DNA of 64,000 bases from Poa pratensis (lineage: Eukaryota; Streptophyta; Magnoliopsida; Poales; Poaceae): contig CAMZMU010000040.1 in assembly GCA_947311845.1 (NCBI GenBank), positions 67,761,564-67,825,563 on the forward strand, in the 5' to 3' direction. Shown in pieces: positions 1 through 11,538 of the stretch. Numbering within the stretch: the stretch's first letter is position 1; each line of letters opens with the position of its first letter. The notes beneath the pieces are model-generated. The model did not search any database. It was not told the origin of the DNA and was given only the letters and a program-made list of their open reading frames with translations. The position numbers and the translations under genes are program-made.

Positions 1-111
1 CTAGTGATGCATGTATGTTCAACATTGATAACAGCTGTTACCTTTGCTGCATTTACTGTTAACCTCAGAATATATTCATGTCTAACCCGCAGAGTCTTCT
101 GAAATTGACAG

Positions 112-1000
112 GCTTTTATGGCTTATGGACTTCAGGATAGACGCATGAAAAGCTCAGACATGATTCCGAAGGTATACGGTTATCAAAATTTGAACAGCTA
201 TACTATTATCACTTGTCATACTTGAACTTCTCTTAAAATTAAATTCTTGAGCAATATGTTGTCAGGCTGCATATGATGTGGGTGGGCATTCAGTAAACTC
301 TCAAATTATTCAGAACTCAATTCTTGGATGTCAATCCCATCGTCCTTCTCTGGTATGGCATGCACCTACATAGCAGTTTCCATCAGCAATACAAACACAA
401 TAAAATCTAAGAAGCATAAGGTGCTAACAAACTAATGTCCATACAGTGGGTTCGCACGCTATTTACGCCCACGAAAAAATCAGCATCAGGGAGCTCCACT
501 CATCCATATGCTCTTCGTCAGCCAGAGCCGCTTGCTCACTTTAGTCTTTCCACTGGAGCTTTTTCAGATCCACCTGTAAGTTTTACAGCTAATGGTAACA
601 TTTCAACAGCAAGATGACCACACTATTCTTATAGTAATAAATCTCTGCATTTTTTACTATAAAGTGATCACATTATTCATACTGTACATAATCTCTGCAG
701 GTAAGGTTGTACACAGCCAAGAAACTATATCGTCAACTGGATCAAGCCAAGGCTGAGTTCATTAGAGCAAATGTTATGGTCAGGAAGCATATCATCTTTC
801 TTCCTAAAGTTCTCCACTACTATGCAAAGGATGCTGCACTGGAATTGCCTGATCTGATTGAGATGGTATCTAAGACCATGCCTGAAGCCCAGCAAAAAGA
901 AATCAGAAAATGTCTCAGGAGGAGGATAGATAAGTGTGTTGAATGGTTGCCGTATAAGTCTTCTTTCAGATATACTGTACACAGGAATTTGGGTGCGTAG
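112..1000 (+). CDS. DUF547 domain protein, 3' part (partial gene)
   Basis: Four exons join in phase: 112-171, 266-352, 447-575 and 701-1000 (stop), giving 191 residues. The first encodes AFMAYGLQDRRMKSSDM, the second has the AAYDVGGHSVNS stretch, the third HPYALRQPEPLAHFSLSTGA, and the last begins VRLYTAKKLYRQLDQAK. This order matches the C-terminal half of the plant DUF547 domain, found in MIP1-type leucine-zipper proteins of unknown biochemical role. All introns have GT and AG ends. The upstream exons, with any coiled coil and the start codon, lie off the left edge. No frame break is visible. A paralogue within the DUF547 family cannot be named from this fragment. Confidence 0.85.
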
Positions 1001-1292
1001 ACACTGTATCTTTCTTTCCCAACTGTGCTTGAAAGTGAAGTGGACATCATTGATCGGTGTGCATGTGTATTGTGTAAATACTAAATAGGTTACTGTGATA
1101 GCCATCGAGGGGAGTAAAGTTGTGCATTTCAATTGAGTAGAACATCACAACAGGAAATACACATGCTTTGCTACGAAGATGCAAAATGTTCAAGAAACAA
1201 TATGGCCCAAAGGTACATCGAAAAGAGTGGCCTGAAGATACAAGGCCTGAAAAGAAAACATGCTACATGGGAACTGAAGAGACGAATAGACC

Positions 1293-2287
1293 CTAAACTG
1301 CGGCGATCAAACCAAATTTCATGGCAAACTTCTTCTGATTACAGTCCAGCATCTCACTGAGACTGCACCTCGAGTTCATCTGCTTGAGTATCTTGTGACG
1401 GTACTCCAGGCTCTTCCTGAGACCATGGCCAAAGAATTGGGGGTAATCTACCGCCTCTCCCTTGTCCCGCCCCATTTCCTCAACAAGGAACTTCACCCTA
1501 GGCTCCAAACAACGCTTGATACTCTTGATGAGAACAAGAGGGTATCCAGCCACCAATGCCATGATCTGGTCCTTGCTGAATCCAGCGCTCTGTAGGAACG
1601 TGAAATTGGGCCATAAAGTTTTGTTGGCATCTCGCGACAGTATACCAGGGAAATTCATGATAACCCTCTGGAGATTTGTGCCTGCAGCCCGACTGTCGAC
1701 TTGAGGAACTCCGCGGTAGGACGCAGCCGTTTGTCGACGCTGTATCCCATGATGTATGGCTCCTTGGTCAGGATCTTGCCAATCATGCCGTCCTTTTCAA
1801 TGCCAAGGCTGACAAGGAAGTCAACCGTCTGCGAGTACTTGCCCTCGATGCTGTAGCTGATGAGGCGTGGGTTGACCATGAGCAGCTTGGCGAGCTGCTT
1901 CTCCGAAATGTCCAGCGTCTGGAAGAAAGCGAGGAGAGGGCAGAGCTTCTGCTCCACGCTATGGAACAGTATCGGCGGGAACTTGATAATGGCCTGCGCG
2001 ACCTCCCCTGGTTTGGCCTGCAGCGTGTTGAGGCACTGGACCGTGGGGACGAGCTTCCCGTCGACGGACACGGTGAGCACCTTGGGGCACTTGGTCACCA
2101 CGTACCGCAGCTTCCGCTGCTCGATCTTGACATCGTTGAGGAGGTAGTCCCAGACGCTCGAGGCCTCGCCGGCGTCGAGATTCGGCAGATTCTTGCACCG
2201 CCTTGACATGCGCCCGATAGTCTCCTCGTCGAACCCTTTCTCCCCCAGCCACTGCGTCAGGCTCTTGGCATCGCCACCAGTAGCCAT
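1293..2287 (-). CDS. mTERF-family protein, single exon with one frameshift
   Basis: mTERF proteins are organelle nucleic-acid-binding proteins of repeated roughly 30-residue helical units that act in transcription, splicing or translation in mitochondria or plastids. From the ATG at 2287 (MATGGDAKSLTQWLGEKGFD) the frame is open for 210 codons with several mTERF units, for example LRYVVTKCPKVLTVSVDGK and LLMVNPRLISYSIEGK, and then meets a stop at 1655. The family sequence continues in the next frame as LQRVIMNFPGILSRD and runs to a stop at 1293. One base appears to be missing near 1673-1677, beside an AAA run on the coding strand. Repaired length would be about 332 residues, normal for this compact mTERF class. 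A TATA-like stretch lies about 50 bases upstream at 2335-2350. Either a recent frameshift mutation or a sequence error fits. Confidence 0.85.
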
Positions 2288-3279
2288 CGCTGGGCTATTT
2301 TCTGCTCAACGATAGAAATGCAATGAGGTTTCGTACATATATATGTAGTATATCTCAGGCTATCAGTTTAAGATCCTAGTGCAATAATTCAATTCAGCAA
2401 AGAAGCATGCCACCGAAGCAATTCGTCGAACACCAACAGTGCAAGCGACTAAGGACAAGAAATCAAACAAGAAGGTCCGGAAGATTCATACTGATCTGAT
2501 GACACGAAAAAGACGCATTCCGGACTCCCGATGAGTGCTACTGGGAGGCAATCAACACGTAAAGAGCACGAAAATCACAAAACCATGGGCATTGCTGCTT
2601 TCTCACTCGACAGATGGTTATTGCTACCTCCAAATCTACTGCGATAGTGGAAACTGGGCACACCAGTCGAACATAGCAGACGGCGGAAGAATAAAACCCA
2701 CCTTGCCGATGCAGATCGAGGCGGGCTGCAGAAAAGCCAGAAATGTGGAGCGTGGTGGTGTAGTGGAACCTCGGAAGAGGAAGAGGAAGATGAGGATAAG
2801 AGAAGATGAGGAAGTCCTGACTTAGTCCATCCTCTGTGATTGGATTTAACCAGTGTGGGCCGAAAGTGTCTGGTTGCAGGGCTGGCCCGGCGAGCCGAAG
2901 AAGACACGTTATGGGCTGGAGACCGAGGTATGCTGAAGAAATATTACTCCGGACTTCCGGAGAGAATAATCCACAGTGATGAGACTTACGATTGTTATGT
3001 CTTTTCATTTTCTTTGACGCAACAGAAAAAAAAGGATGCCACTACGATTGACACGGCATGTAACGTAGCATCTAGCATGGAATACATTTAGTTTCCTTTT
3101 CGTTCTTTCATGTGGTTACATAATCTCATAATAGTTCTGTCGAATGTAGCTGCTGACAGTCAGCGTCTGTCTGCAGAGTCGCTAGAGAGAATATCCAAAA
3201 TAAAAACTGAGGGAAAAGGATACATTTTTCTCATGTAACTACATTGCAACTAGAGTAGGGGTTCATAAGGTCATCCGCA
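2288..3279. other. intergenic region between mTERF 5' end and reductase 3' end
   Basis: It holds the mTERF promoter side (TATA-like 2335-2350) and the 3' flank of the reductase gene. Open frames here have no recognisable domain and overlap purine-rich simple sequence (about 2770-2815). I see no gene. Confidence 0.4.
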
Positions 3280-4841
3280 TCATTCCGCGCTCTTCTCGCC
3301 CAGATAGCCATGGGCTTTGAGCGACTCCACCGCGTCATCGAACATCTCCTCCACTCCTCTGAACTCAAGGCCCAGCTTCTGAATCTTGGATGTGTTGTAG
3401 CCATACGTCTGCTCCCCGTAAATGTTGGGTAAACTGCGCACACGAAATCAGTGCAATGGATTCATATTTTCCCAATCAAATCAGCAGAAACAGAAGCGCG
3501 TTGTATGTTTTCAGTGTGGTGATTGGTAATTAACTGACCTCTTTGGGATGGCGAACGCTGGGAATCGTTTCGCGAGGAAAGCGACCAAGTCGTTGCTATT
3601 CAGAACCGCCGAGTTGCATATGTACCTCCCTTTCGCACCGGCGGTTTCATAGACCAGGATGTGGCAGCTCGCAACGTCGTCGATGTGGACGTACCCCATC
3701 CTTCCAAACATGGTGAACTTCTCTGTCTCTCCTGCAAAAAATGATACTCGCTGAAGTTTAGGACCTAGATATGCTATACAGTGTGTGATGGACCTATATC
3801 TCCAAAACATGAACAACCAAACCAGCAGATAACTTACCTTCAAATAAGCCAAGGACATCTAAAACAGTGGGGCCTAATTCAGGTGAGATATTAGGTCCAA
3901 TCACGAACGTTGGAAGAACGGTCACGAGGTCGATGTTGTTCTCCTTGGCAAACTCCCAAGCTGATTTCTCGGCAAGGATCTTCGCGACACCGTACCATAC
4001 CTACCAGGCACGTCGAAAGAAGGAAACCCACTCTTCAGACAAATATGTACTGGCATTAAAACGAGGCATGGTATTTCGATCGCCCAGAATCACTACCTTG
4101 ATACTTTCACAGAACTCCACAGAGCTCCATGATGTTTCATCCAGCAACACGTTGGGCGGGAATTCAGCTTCATCTCTCAGCCTCACGGTCGACGATGATG
4201 ATGTGAGAACAACCCTTTTGAGAAACGGATTCTTCTTGCATGATCGCAGCACGTTTAGAGTGCCGTTTATTGCAGAATCAAGCATCACTTCCTGCAATTG
4301 AAGTGGCATCACATGTCAATTAAGATCCATCACCACAGGACATCTTTATCACCACAACATATATAGAGCAAAGAAGATAGGCAGTCAAAGTGATCATAGT
4401 TAGTAGTACAGCATACCTTGGAATCAGATTTAGTGATGATAGGTGATGCAGTGTGGAAGACGCCCTCACAGGCCATCACAGCATCGTCGAAGCTCCCTTC
4501 CTCCAAGAGGTCAGCTCTCACAAGCTCCAGCCTTTCCTTGGCCCCTGCTAAGTTCCAGAGGTGTGCTACCTTCTTCTGATTGCCTATATCCAATTAGCAA
4601 ATATGTCAAGTCACTATCACTTGAAAGAATTGTGCAGTAACAACAAGCAATTAGAACAGATTCCATTATTAGCAGCAACAGGATGAATACAAGAGTGGAT
4701 CATTAGAGTGAGAGAAGGACCTGGGTCTCTGACTGTCCCAAGAACATGATAACCGGACTCGAGAAGTCGTTTGACAAGCCAAGAGGCAACGAAGCCAGAG
4801 GCCCCGGTGACACACACCTTGCCCTTGGAAGTATCGGCCAT
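3280..4841 (-). CDS. cinnamoyl-CoA reductase / dihydroflavonol-reductase-like NADPH oxidoreductase
   Basis: Six exons keep phase throughout: 4841-4721, 4583-4417, 4291-4097, 4000-3838, 3731-3539 and 3433-3280, encoding 330 residues, the usual length for the extended SDR (SDR108E) family. The N-terminus has the Rossmann motif [20 protein letters not shown] and the NADP-selecting Arg in TVRDPG. The catalytic Tyr and Lys are in WYGVAK, and TSSSSTV supplies the Ser. The true-CCR signature NWYCYGK is absent, so a phenylacetaldehyde-reductase or tetraketide-pyrone-reductase-like branch is at least as likely as lignin CCR. The start chosen is the Met of [11 protein letters not shown]; an in-frame Met nine codons upstream (4868) is possible. 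The protein is probably cytosolic. All motifs and splice sites are intact. Confidence 0.92.
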
Positions 4842-5001
4842 TCTCTCAAGCTCGAAGTGCTCCTGCAATTTAATTCATCAGCTTATATATGCAGTAGAAG
4901 CAGAACAAGCAGAAAGGTATATTGGTACGTCATGCCCTTTTGGTGATTCTGTTGGGCAGGTAGAGAGTAGGAAGTAGACCTTCAAACAGGTAGGCAGGTT
5001 C

Positions 5002-5427
5002 ACAGCTTCCACGCTTCAGTCTTTTGGAAGAACCCTTGTTGCGCAAGGCTATTCCGTGACCTGGAATGGGCTGCCGGCGAGGAGGCGTCGTCGTTGCCGG
5101 CTGTAGTAGACGGTAGCGAGGGTAGAGAAAGAACAGGGATTAGGGAACTAGAACTTTGTTGATTATTGTCTCCCTAGACTTCAACGTGGCTGCATCATTA
5201 TATAGAGGTTTGCCTTAACAGACTCCAAACAGAGAACGACCCATACTTTTGTAATACAAACTCTTGATCCTATACGTACTCAACTAGGACTCTCCTTACG
5301 TGACTATTCCTTTTATTAACTGGGACTAAATCCTTGTCTGGGTCGGTTGCCAGCCCTAGCCTGGCTCGGCTGGATTCACCCTGCGCTTATAGGGGATGCC
5401 CCACATAACACTTGGGTCAAAATAGTA
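5002..5427. other. reductase 5' flank, possibly LTR-derived
   Basis: This stretch lies just upstream of the reductase. On the minus strand it begins TGTTATGTGGGGCATCCCC near 5409 and has a TATA-like box (CTCTATATAATGATG, about 5195-5210) pointing toward the gene, as a solo LTR acting as promoter and 5' UTR would. No clean target duplication was found, so this is only a suggestion. Confidence 0.3.
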
Positions 5428-5568
5428 CTCCCTCCGTTCCTAATTATAAAATGTTGACTACACACGGATTAAAATGAGTGAATGTACACACTAAAATGCG
5501 TCTAGATACCTATGAATCTAAGAAAACTGAGAAAGGTTAAAAACATCTTATATTTAGAACGGAGGGAG
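5428..5568. mobile_element. Stowaway MITE
   Basis: It is 141 bp with inverted ends CTCCCTCCGTTCC and GAACGGAGGGAG, flanked by the TA dinucleotide (5426-5427 and 5569-5570) expected for Tc1/mariner-type insertion. There is no coding capacity. It sits between the reductase and UVR genes. Confidence 0.9.
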
Positions 5569-6038
5569 TACATTACAAAAGCTCACACCTTAGAAGCCCT
5601 GGGAATTCAGTCTACCAAGGCACAGCTTTACCAAAAGTCTTGTCGAAATGACATTACATCCGCTGATTCAGTTGTGATAATAAGCTCCCTCCAATTTATG
5701 CAGATCGAATGATGACAAACCAAATATTCACGGATATCTTATTCTGATTACATTTTGATGATAACCTGTCACTTTAAATCAATCAAAACCAGAAGAAAAA
5801 AGAATTACAGTCAATGTACACAAAAAATATGAGGGTGGAAGAAAATTCCTCAGAGTTGAGAGTATGCAAAACAGATGTTATACACTCAATTTACACTGCT
5901 CCTGTTTGGAGTAGATCCCAGATGCCAGTAGCTTAGAGGAACAATGAGGAAGGCATATTCGGGAGGAGGGTACAGCTATCGGGCAAAACTTTTCTAAGTG
6001 TATCAAAGCAACCATCGTCTGGAAGCTCAATATCCAAT

Positions 6039-9000
6039 TCACTTCTGAGGAGAGAGGCCAAAAGAAGATGCCATTTCTGCCAAGTGCTGCCATGTTGAAT
6101 TTGTAATGAATGCTATAGGAACTACAGGCTGAAATATATATTCATCACCATCTAGTTCAAGGTTATACGATGTTTTGAGTTCCAGTGCTTTAGATTCTGC
6201 GGCTTCAGCTTCTTTGCGTAATATATCCACTTCTTCGCTGTCACCTGATTCAGTTGCAGCAGTCAATTCTGCTCTAGCAGCAGAGGAGTCCAACCGGAGC
6301 CTTTTGTAACTTGTCATGGCTGACTCTTGTTCTTTGAGCACAATAAGTCCTTCACATTCCTGTATCTTGTCAGTGGTTGCTGCGATATCCTTTTCAATTA
6401 TCTCCAGATCAGTACCAGCTTTCACCAATTTAGAATGCAGTTCTTCCTTTTCAGAATTAAGTGCCTTCGCCTCTGCAGCTATCCTTCCGGCTTCCTTGAA
6501 GTTCCTTGCAGCAGCAGCGACCTTCTTTTCAGCCTCTAGTTCAGGACCCCTTTTTTCAATAAAACTCAGCTTCTGCTTAAATGTAGCTATCTCTTGCTGT
6601 ATGCCTGCTCTCCTTGAAGATATCCCCTGCAAACCCATCAATTAAGACATATTTAGAATGAGGAGCTTATTAGCACCCAAAAAACATCTCGGTATATAAA
6701 CTAATTATGGCACTCAATGTTTTTATTAGCAAAAGGAAACCAAATACAGAATAGATGCTGCACCTGAAGACTAGTTCTTGCATCAGTTGTTTGTTGCCTG
6801 AGCATTTGGATGTCTTGCGAAATTTCCTCCTCCCTTTTCAATAACCCAATTCTATCCTGTCTTGACTTCAAGATCGATGATGCAAGCTTTCTTCTGATTT
6901 CGACTGATTGCTGACAAGCTTTTGCTTCAGAAGAACAAACATTGATGATTTCCCAAGTCCAAGTCTTTCTGTTCTGTTGAAGATATGAAGTTATCAATTT
7001 CGTTCTTTTTCAAGACAAGTGCTTCAGTATCTTGATCAATTTTATTTTGGGCCTCCTGCAAGGAATTGATCTTCATGTCAATATCTGACTGGGAGCCATG
7101 AAATCTGGAGACTACTGCACTGATCCTTTCTTGAACCTCCTGGACCCGAGCATTGTTTTCAGCTATCTCAGCTTCTTTCAACCTCACCAACTCCAGGAGC
7201 TCAGCTAATTCCACTGCGAGGGTATCTCCTTTCTTACTTAGCATGTCCTTTTCTCTCTTGTCATCTTCAATCAAATGCTCTACTGAACCTTCCAACCCTG
7301 AACGTGCTGCTAAAACCAATTCAGATTCAACCTCCATCTCTAGCCTCTTTATTTGTAGTATCTCCATTGACGTCTGCCATCCTTCTATTTCTTTCGAGGA
7401 CATTTCTTCTGCTTGCTTGCTTACCAAATCAGCATGGTCAGTGGCATCCTAAGAAAGATAGAGCTTGAATGTTAATGAACAACAACAAGAACAGAAACTA
7501 AAATGCAGTGACTCCTTTAGAAGTTCATAATTGGTTCTTGCTAAAAGCTCTTGGAGCGTGGATTACTGTAGCTATTCAACTATCATTGTATTCAGGTGGA
7601 CATGGACACAAGCAGTGGCGGAGCTCAGTGCATGCCTAACTGTGCTACGGCCCGCCCAGCCCAGCCCAAAATGCTGAAGGATGTGGGCTAAATTGAACTT
7701 TGAAAGCAGAAAAATACACTCTCCACTTGGGCTGGCCCGCCCAGAATTTCCAGCTGAGCTCCGCCAGTGGACACAAGGTGTCCTTCGCGATCGTATAGAA
7801 CTGCTCAACTTCATCATTTGGGTTAGCATAAACTTCAAACCATACTTTTCTTTCATAACTATCTAGTTGTTTGAATCTTTCAGTACCTTTTAGATACTTA
7901 TAATGGTGGACTATTATACCCTGGAAGGTCACAAACAAATTATTTCAAGATTATGGCAGTGGATCATGATGGAAATTTCAAAATAGAGTCAGTGGCAACA
8001 ACACTATGCATGTATTACAATGTCACCATATGAAATGTTATATCTAAAAAATAAGAAACTTGTTACATCGTGCTTATAGAAGTTAGTTCCAAATAGCACC
8101 ATAGTAGTCCTAGCTTATGTCATCCAATAACAAGCATAAGCATCAGTAGATACCTAGTGTGGTTTACATGCTTGAGTAGCTCTTTACAAATACTACAGTT
8201 GATGCAATGAAACTTTGTACATCCATCTATTTCGAAGCAATGGTTATTTACAAGGATGTCTGTATTCAAGGAAGTACATTTCTCATCGACATTACAGTTT
8301 TATGCAAGGTGAGGAAAGAAAAATGCACAGCTGATTTACCTTTGCAAACTGCTCCAGAAGGGCAGCAGCTTCCTCCTCCATGGAAATGCGGGACTCGAGC
8401 ACATCCTGCAACTCCAAGTCTACCGAATCATAATCGAGCTCTGCATCACGGAGCGCCGTCAACAACCGATCTTTCTCCTTCTCCAGCGCCGCAAGGGAGT
8501 CGCTGATCCTCTCAGCCCTCTCGAAGTCCTCGGCCTCGCACGCCTCCTCCAGCTCCCTCTCCAAATCCTTGTGCTTGGACGCTGCGGAACCGACGTCCTC
8601 CGCAACCTTCCTCTGCCTACCAGCCAGCTGCCTCCTCTTGGCTACGACAGCCGCAGCTCTCTGCTGAATTGAATCGAGCTTACTGGACATTTGAGATCTA
8701 AGAAGAGCCAACCTCTCCTCGATCCCCGCTGCTGCAGGCCCAGCCACTCCACTAACCACATTCTCACCAACATCTTCTTCTCTCGCCTCCTCCTTCACAT
8801 CCAGAGAATTGGCCTCCGGATCCAGCACAACTGCATCTTCCTGATCGCCATTATCTAGCTGATGATCAGGGTACTGACAGGGGATAGGGGGAACAGCGTC
8901 ATGCAGCAAAGCATCGGGGAGGCTACCACTACTACTGGCAGTAGGAATTGCAGTATCCGTAGCAGCTGCAGCTGCAGTGGGGGATGTAGCGATTCCCACA

Positions 9001-9422
9001 GTAGGCGGCAGAGCAGGGGCGGTTAGAGAAGAGCGGCCGTACCCGATGCGCACGGCCCGCTTCTTCTTCCGGAGCGACGAGGAGGATGGCTGCCGGGAGA
9101 GGACAGAGGCGGGGGGAGGCGAGACCGGCGAGGCGGGCCGGTGGTTCTGATCTTGGCCCGGGGGGTGCTGGTCCTGCTCTAGTGGAGGCTGGGGGGCAAG
9201 GAGGGTGAGATCGGAGAAGAGGTCCTCGTCCAGAGGCTGGGAGGACACGCCGGCGTCGGTGTCAGCGTCGGCGTCGGCGGCGGCGGCGGGGCGAGGGGTG
9301 GGCGGCTTGGGCGGGTCGGGTGCCTCGGCGGCGAGGTCGACGGAGGGGGAGGGGGCGAAGAGGACCATGCCCTCGAAGAGCGAGTCGCCGCCGTCGCCCC
9401 ACCCTCCGTCCTGCGACGCCAT
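6039..9422 (-). CDS. coiled-coil protein with UVR motifs (plant SMC-like annotation)
   Basis: There are three exons: 9422-8340 (361 codons, phase 0), 7448-6764 and 6626-6039. Residues 1-200 are low-complexity Pro/Ala/Ser-rich acidic sequence. A long coiled coil follows. The region LERELEEACEAEDFERAERI resembles the UvrB/UvrC (UVR) motif, and a second similar block, LEAEKKVAAAARNFKEAGRI, lies in exon 3. Exon 2 is 685 bases, one too many: the frame runs through STEQKDLDLGN to a stop, while the conserved continuation (INVCSSEAKACQQSVEIRR) is in the next frame. Removing one G of the GGG near 6948 restores 684 bases and about 784 residues. Plant relatives are annotated vaguely as SMC-like or UVR-domain proteins and their function is unknown. 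The start is MASQDGGWGDGG; an upstream in-frame Met at 9464 is less likely. Confidence 0.85.
7604..7920 (-). other. exon-like open stretch in intron 1 of the UVR gene
   Basis: After a good acceptor (TTTGTTTGTGACCTTCCAG, ending at 7921) the minus strand is open in the same phase as exon 1 of the UVR gene: GIIVHHYKYLKGTERFKQLD, then ERKVWFEVYANPNDEVEQF. A 157-bp hAT-like insertion interrupts it at 7613-7769. With that removed, it reads on as KDTLCPCPPEYNDS and stops. I do not recognise the protein. It may be a relic gene fragment or a stop-containing alternative exon. Confidence 0.4.
7613..7769. mobile_element. hAT-type MITE with CAGTGGCGGAGC termini
   Basis: It is 157 bp. The left end is CAGTGGCGGAGCTCAG and the right end CTGAGCTCCGCCAGTG (one mismatch in the inverted repeat). 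It is flanked by a perfect 8-bp duplication GACACAAG (7605-7612 and 7770-7777), the hAT signature. It lies in intron 1 of the UVR gene. Its ends match the larger hAT elements at 35192 and 38808. Confidence 0.88.
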
Positions 9423-9591
9423 CGGCGGCGAGCGAGCTCTCAACAATCGATGCTGATGGATCACGGGGGGAGGAGGACGAGGAAGGAGAGGGTGGAGCTG
9501 ACTAGTCGATCCTGCTGCTCTAGTAGTCCATCGTGATTTGGCCGCGATGCGAGAAAGAACTGGTTTTGTTTGTTAATTTTTGTCGCGTAAC

Positions 9592-10421
9592 CCGTGGCGG
9601 AGCTAGGAAATTATCAAAGGTTGTGCCACAGGCGAAATTTTTATTTGACAACACATGTAATACATAATTGTACGGAAGAACAATGTAAATAAGTCGAAGT
9701 CTCACAATATTATAGCTCACCAAATATGTTTGAAGGTAACAAAAGTACCCATGGACGTATTGACAGAAATAACAACAAACCAGATCAAAACTAGTGTATT
9801 GACAGAAAAAACAGAGCCTAATGTTGTACTGGATGTCTTGGATTGACAGGAAAAATAGTTGACAGGCTAAAATCTAAACAGAAGCTAGTGCAGTACGCAG
9901 TCCATAGAAGTATGAAACAGGGGAATTGGGGAATTACCGCGAGGCTTGCCTGCCAAATCGCCGGTTTGCTGCTGCTCCTGCTCAGCTGATCATCCCGGCA
10001 TCCACGGATTCCTGGAGGCTGGAGTGTGCTGCGGCGGCGCCCAGTGCCGCTCGCTCAGGTGCTTGTCTGCTCGATGCAGGCATGCAGCTGCGACCCACGG
10101 ACACGGAGTTGCCGGATCTCAACACCGGCGCACGGGATTGCCTGATTTCCTCCGCTGCGCCATGGATTTACTCCCGCCGCCGACAGCCGAGAGGAAGGCG
10201 GACGAATTTGGGGATCGAGGGCTAGCGCGTGTGTGTGCCTGTTTCGACCAGATGCGAGAGCGAACGCACGGGTGGAGTCTGTGGACTTTTCCTTTCCTGT
10301 TCAGTCGATTTTTAATTTTTTTTATGGCTGACAGATTATCAAGTGCTGAACTACTCCTAAAAAATTCACACAAACTCTGGGTGTGCCAGGGCACACCCGG
10401 CACACCCGCTGGCCGCCACTG
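9592..10421. mobile_element. possible degenerate hAT-type element
   Basis: The left end CCGTGGCGGAGCTAGG and right end GGCCGCCACTG resemble the CAGTGGCGG family. The flanking 8-mers CGCGTAAC (9584-9591) and CGTGTAAC (10422-10429) differ at one base. The interior has no recognisable transposase. Open frames at 9926-10430 have no known domain. It lies about 170 bp upstream of the UVR start codon, so it would bound that promoter. Confidence 0.45.
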
Positions 10422-10429
10422 CGTGTAAC

Positions 10430-11538
10430 AGGAGAAGATTATGCGAAGAGGCCAAATCGGTGACACGATCTCTTTGTAGACGAAGGGTTTATCCAGGAAG
10501 CGATCCAATCCAGTAGGCGATGAATTGGAACTGCAAACTGCGTCATTAGCCTTATCGGGACAGAGTCCAGAGCTGGATTATCATTTATCTACCGATTGGA
10601 GTCGAGAGCGTGTGTGTTTATCCACGTGGTTTTGATGACAATATCTCTTTGTAGACTAAGTGACTCTTTGATTCAGAGAAATTTTGTAGGATCTCAACCT
10701 ACAAACTATATGGTTTCCAATCTTGCAAGAGTAAAAAGGATTTAATTTCCTTTGCATGATGTAGGAATAACATAGGAATAGGAAACTTTTCTATGATGGC
10801 ACTATTCATCTGTTTGGTTTGAAGGAGTGGAACAAAATAAAAACACAAGAAAATTTCCTCTAATCTTAGTTTCAATGGAAAAAACACAGTAATTTTACAA
10901 TCACTTAGACCTCTTTTTCAAATTTCTATGCATTGAGAATGAGACCGGGGTCTTTAGTGGCTAAATAACATCCTAATATACGTTATCATGTGGTTTGACT
11001 TTGGTTTGACCATATTTATTAGGACACTTGTGATTTTCCTATTCATGTGAAGCAGACAGAATTCCTAGCGTTTTCAATCTTCTGATTTGCACATACATTC
11101 CTATGACATTCCTGTGTTTTTCCTATTCCTATATATTTAGAATCCTCCAAACAAAACATGCCCTGAATAGGATCTCAAAAAAAAAAATTGTACAGCAGGA
11201 CTGTTCATCATCATGCAGTACAGATGCAGTAATGCACTTCATCGACAGAAAAGAACAGCGGCAACAGAAACGCAAACCTGTAAACATCAATGTTACCAAG
11301 AGACATCAACTCAGGAAAACAACACCAAATCATGTACAACAATTGTGACCAACTGCTGCTGTAACAGCAGCGTTAACACAACTGTACACAAATACACGGC
11401 TGCTGCTACACAACCGTTTCTCTGACTGACTGACCAGCTCCCCCGTTTATACTCTACTACCACAGGTACAAATGATGCACCACGGACAAGCAATATTACA
11501 CGAAATAATTGATTGTACACCGAGTCTGGTGTCGGCTG
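10430..11538. other. intergenic, degenerate MITE-like sequence
   Basis: From about 10660 to 11165 the sequence carries repeated TAGGAAT and CCTATTCC strings and ends CAAACAAAACATGCCC, like the TTTGATTC/TAGGAAT MITE family seen intact at 12677-12964, but no clean inverted ends were found. The rest is the 3' flank of the DnaJ gene. No gene is seen. Confidence 0.4.

Noticed and set aside
8292..9464. Upstream Met at 9464 as the start of the UVR protein
   Set aside because: The Met at 9422 (MASQDGGWG) fits an acidic plant N-terminus better; the added MIHQHRLLRARSPP looks like translated leader.
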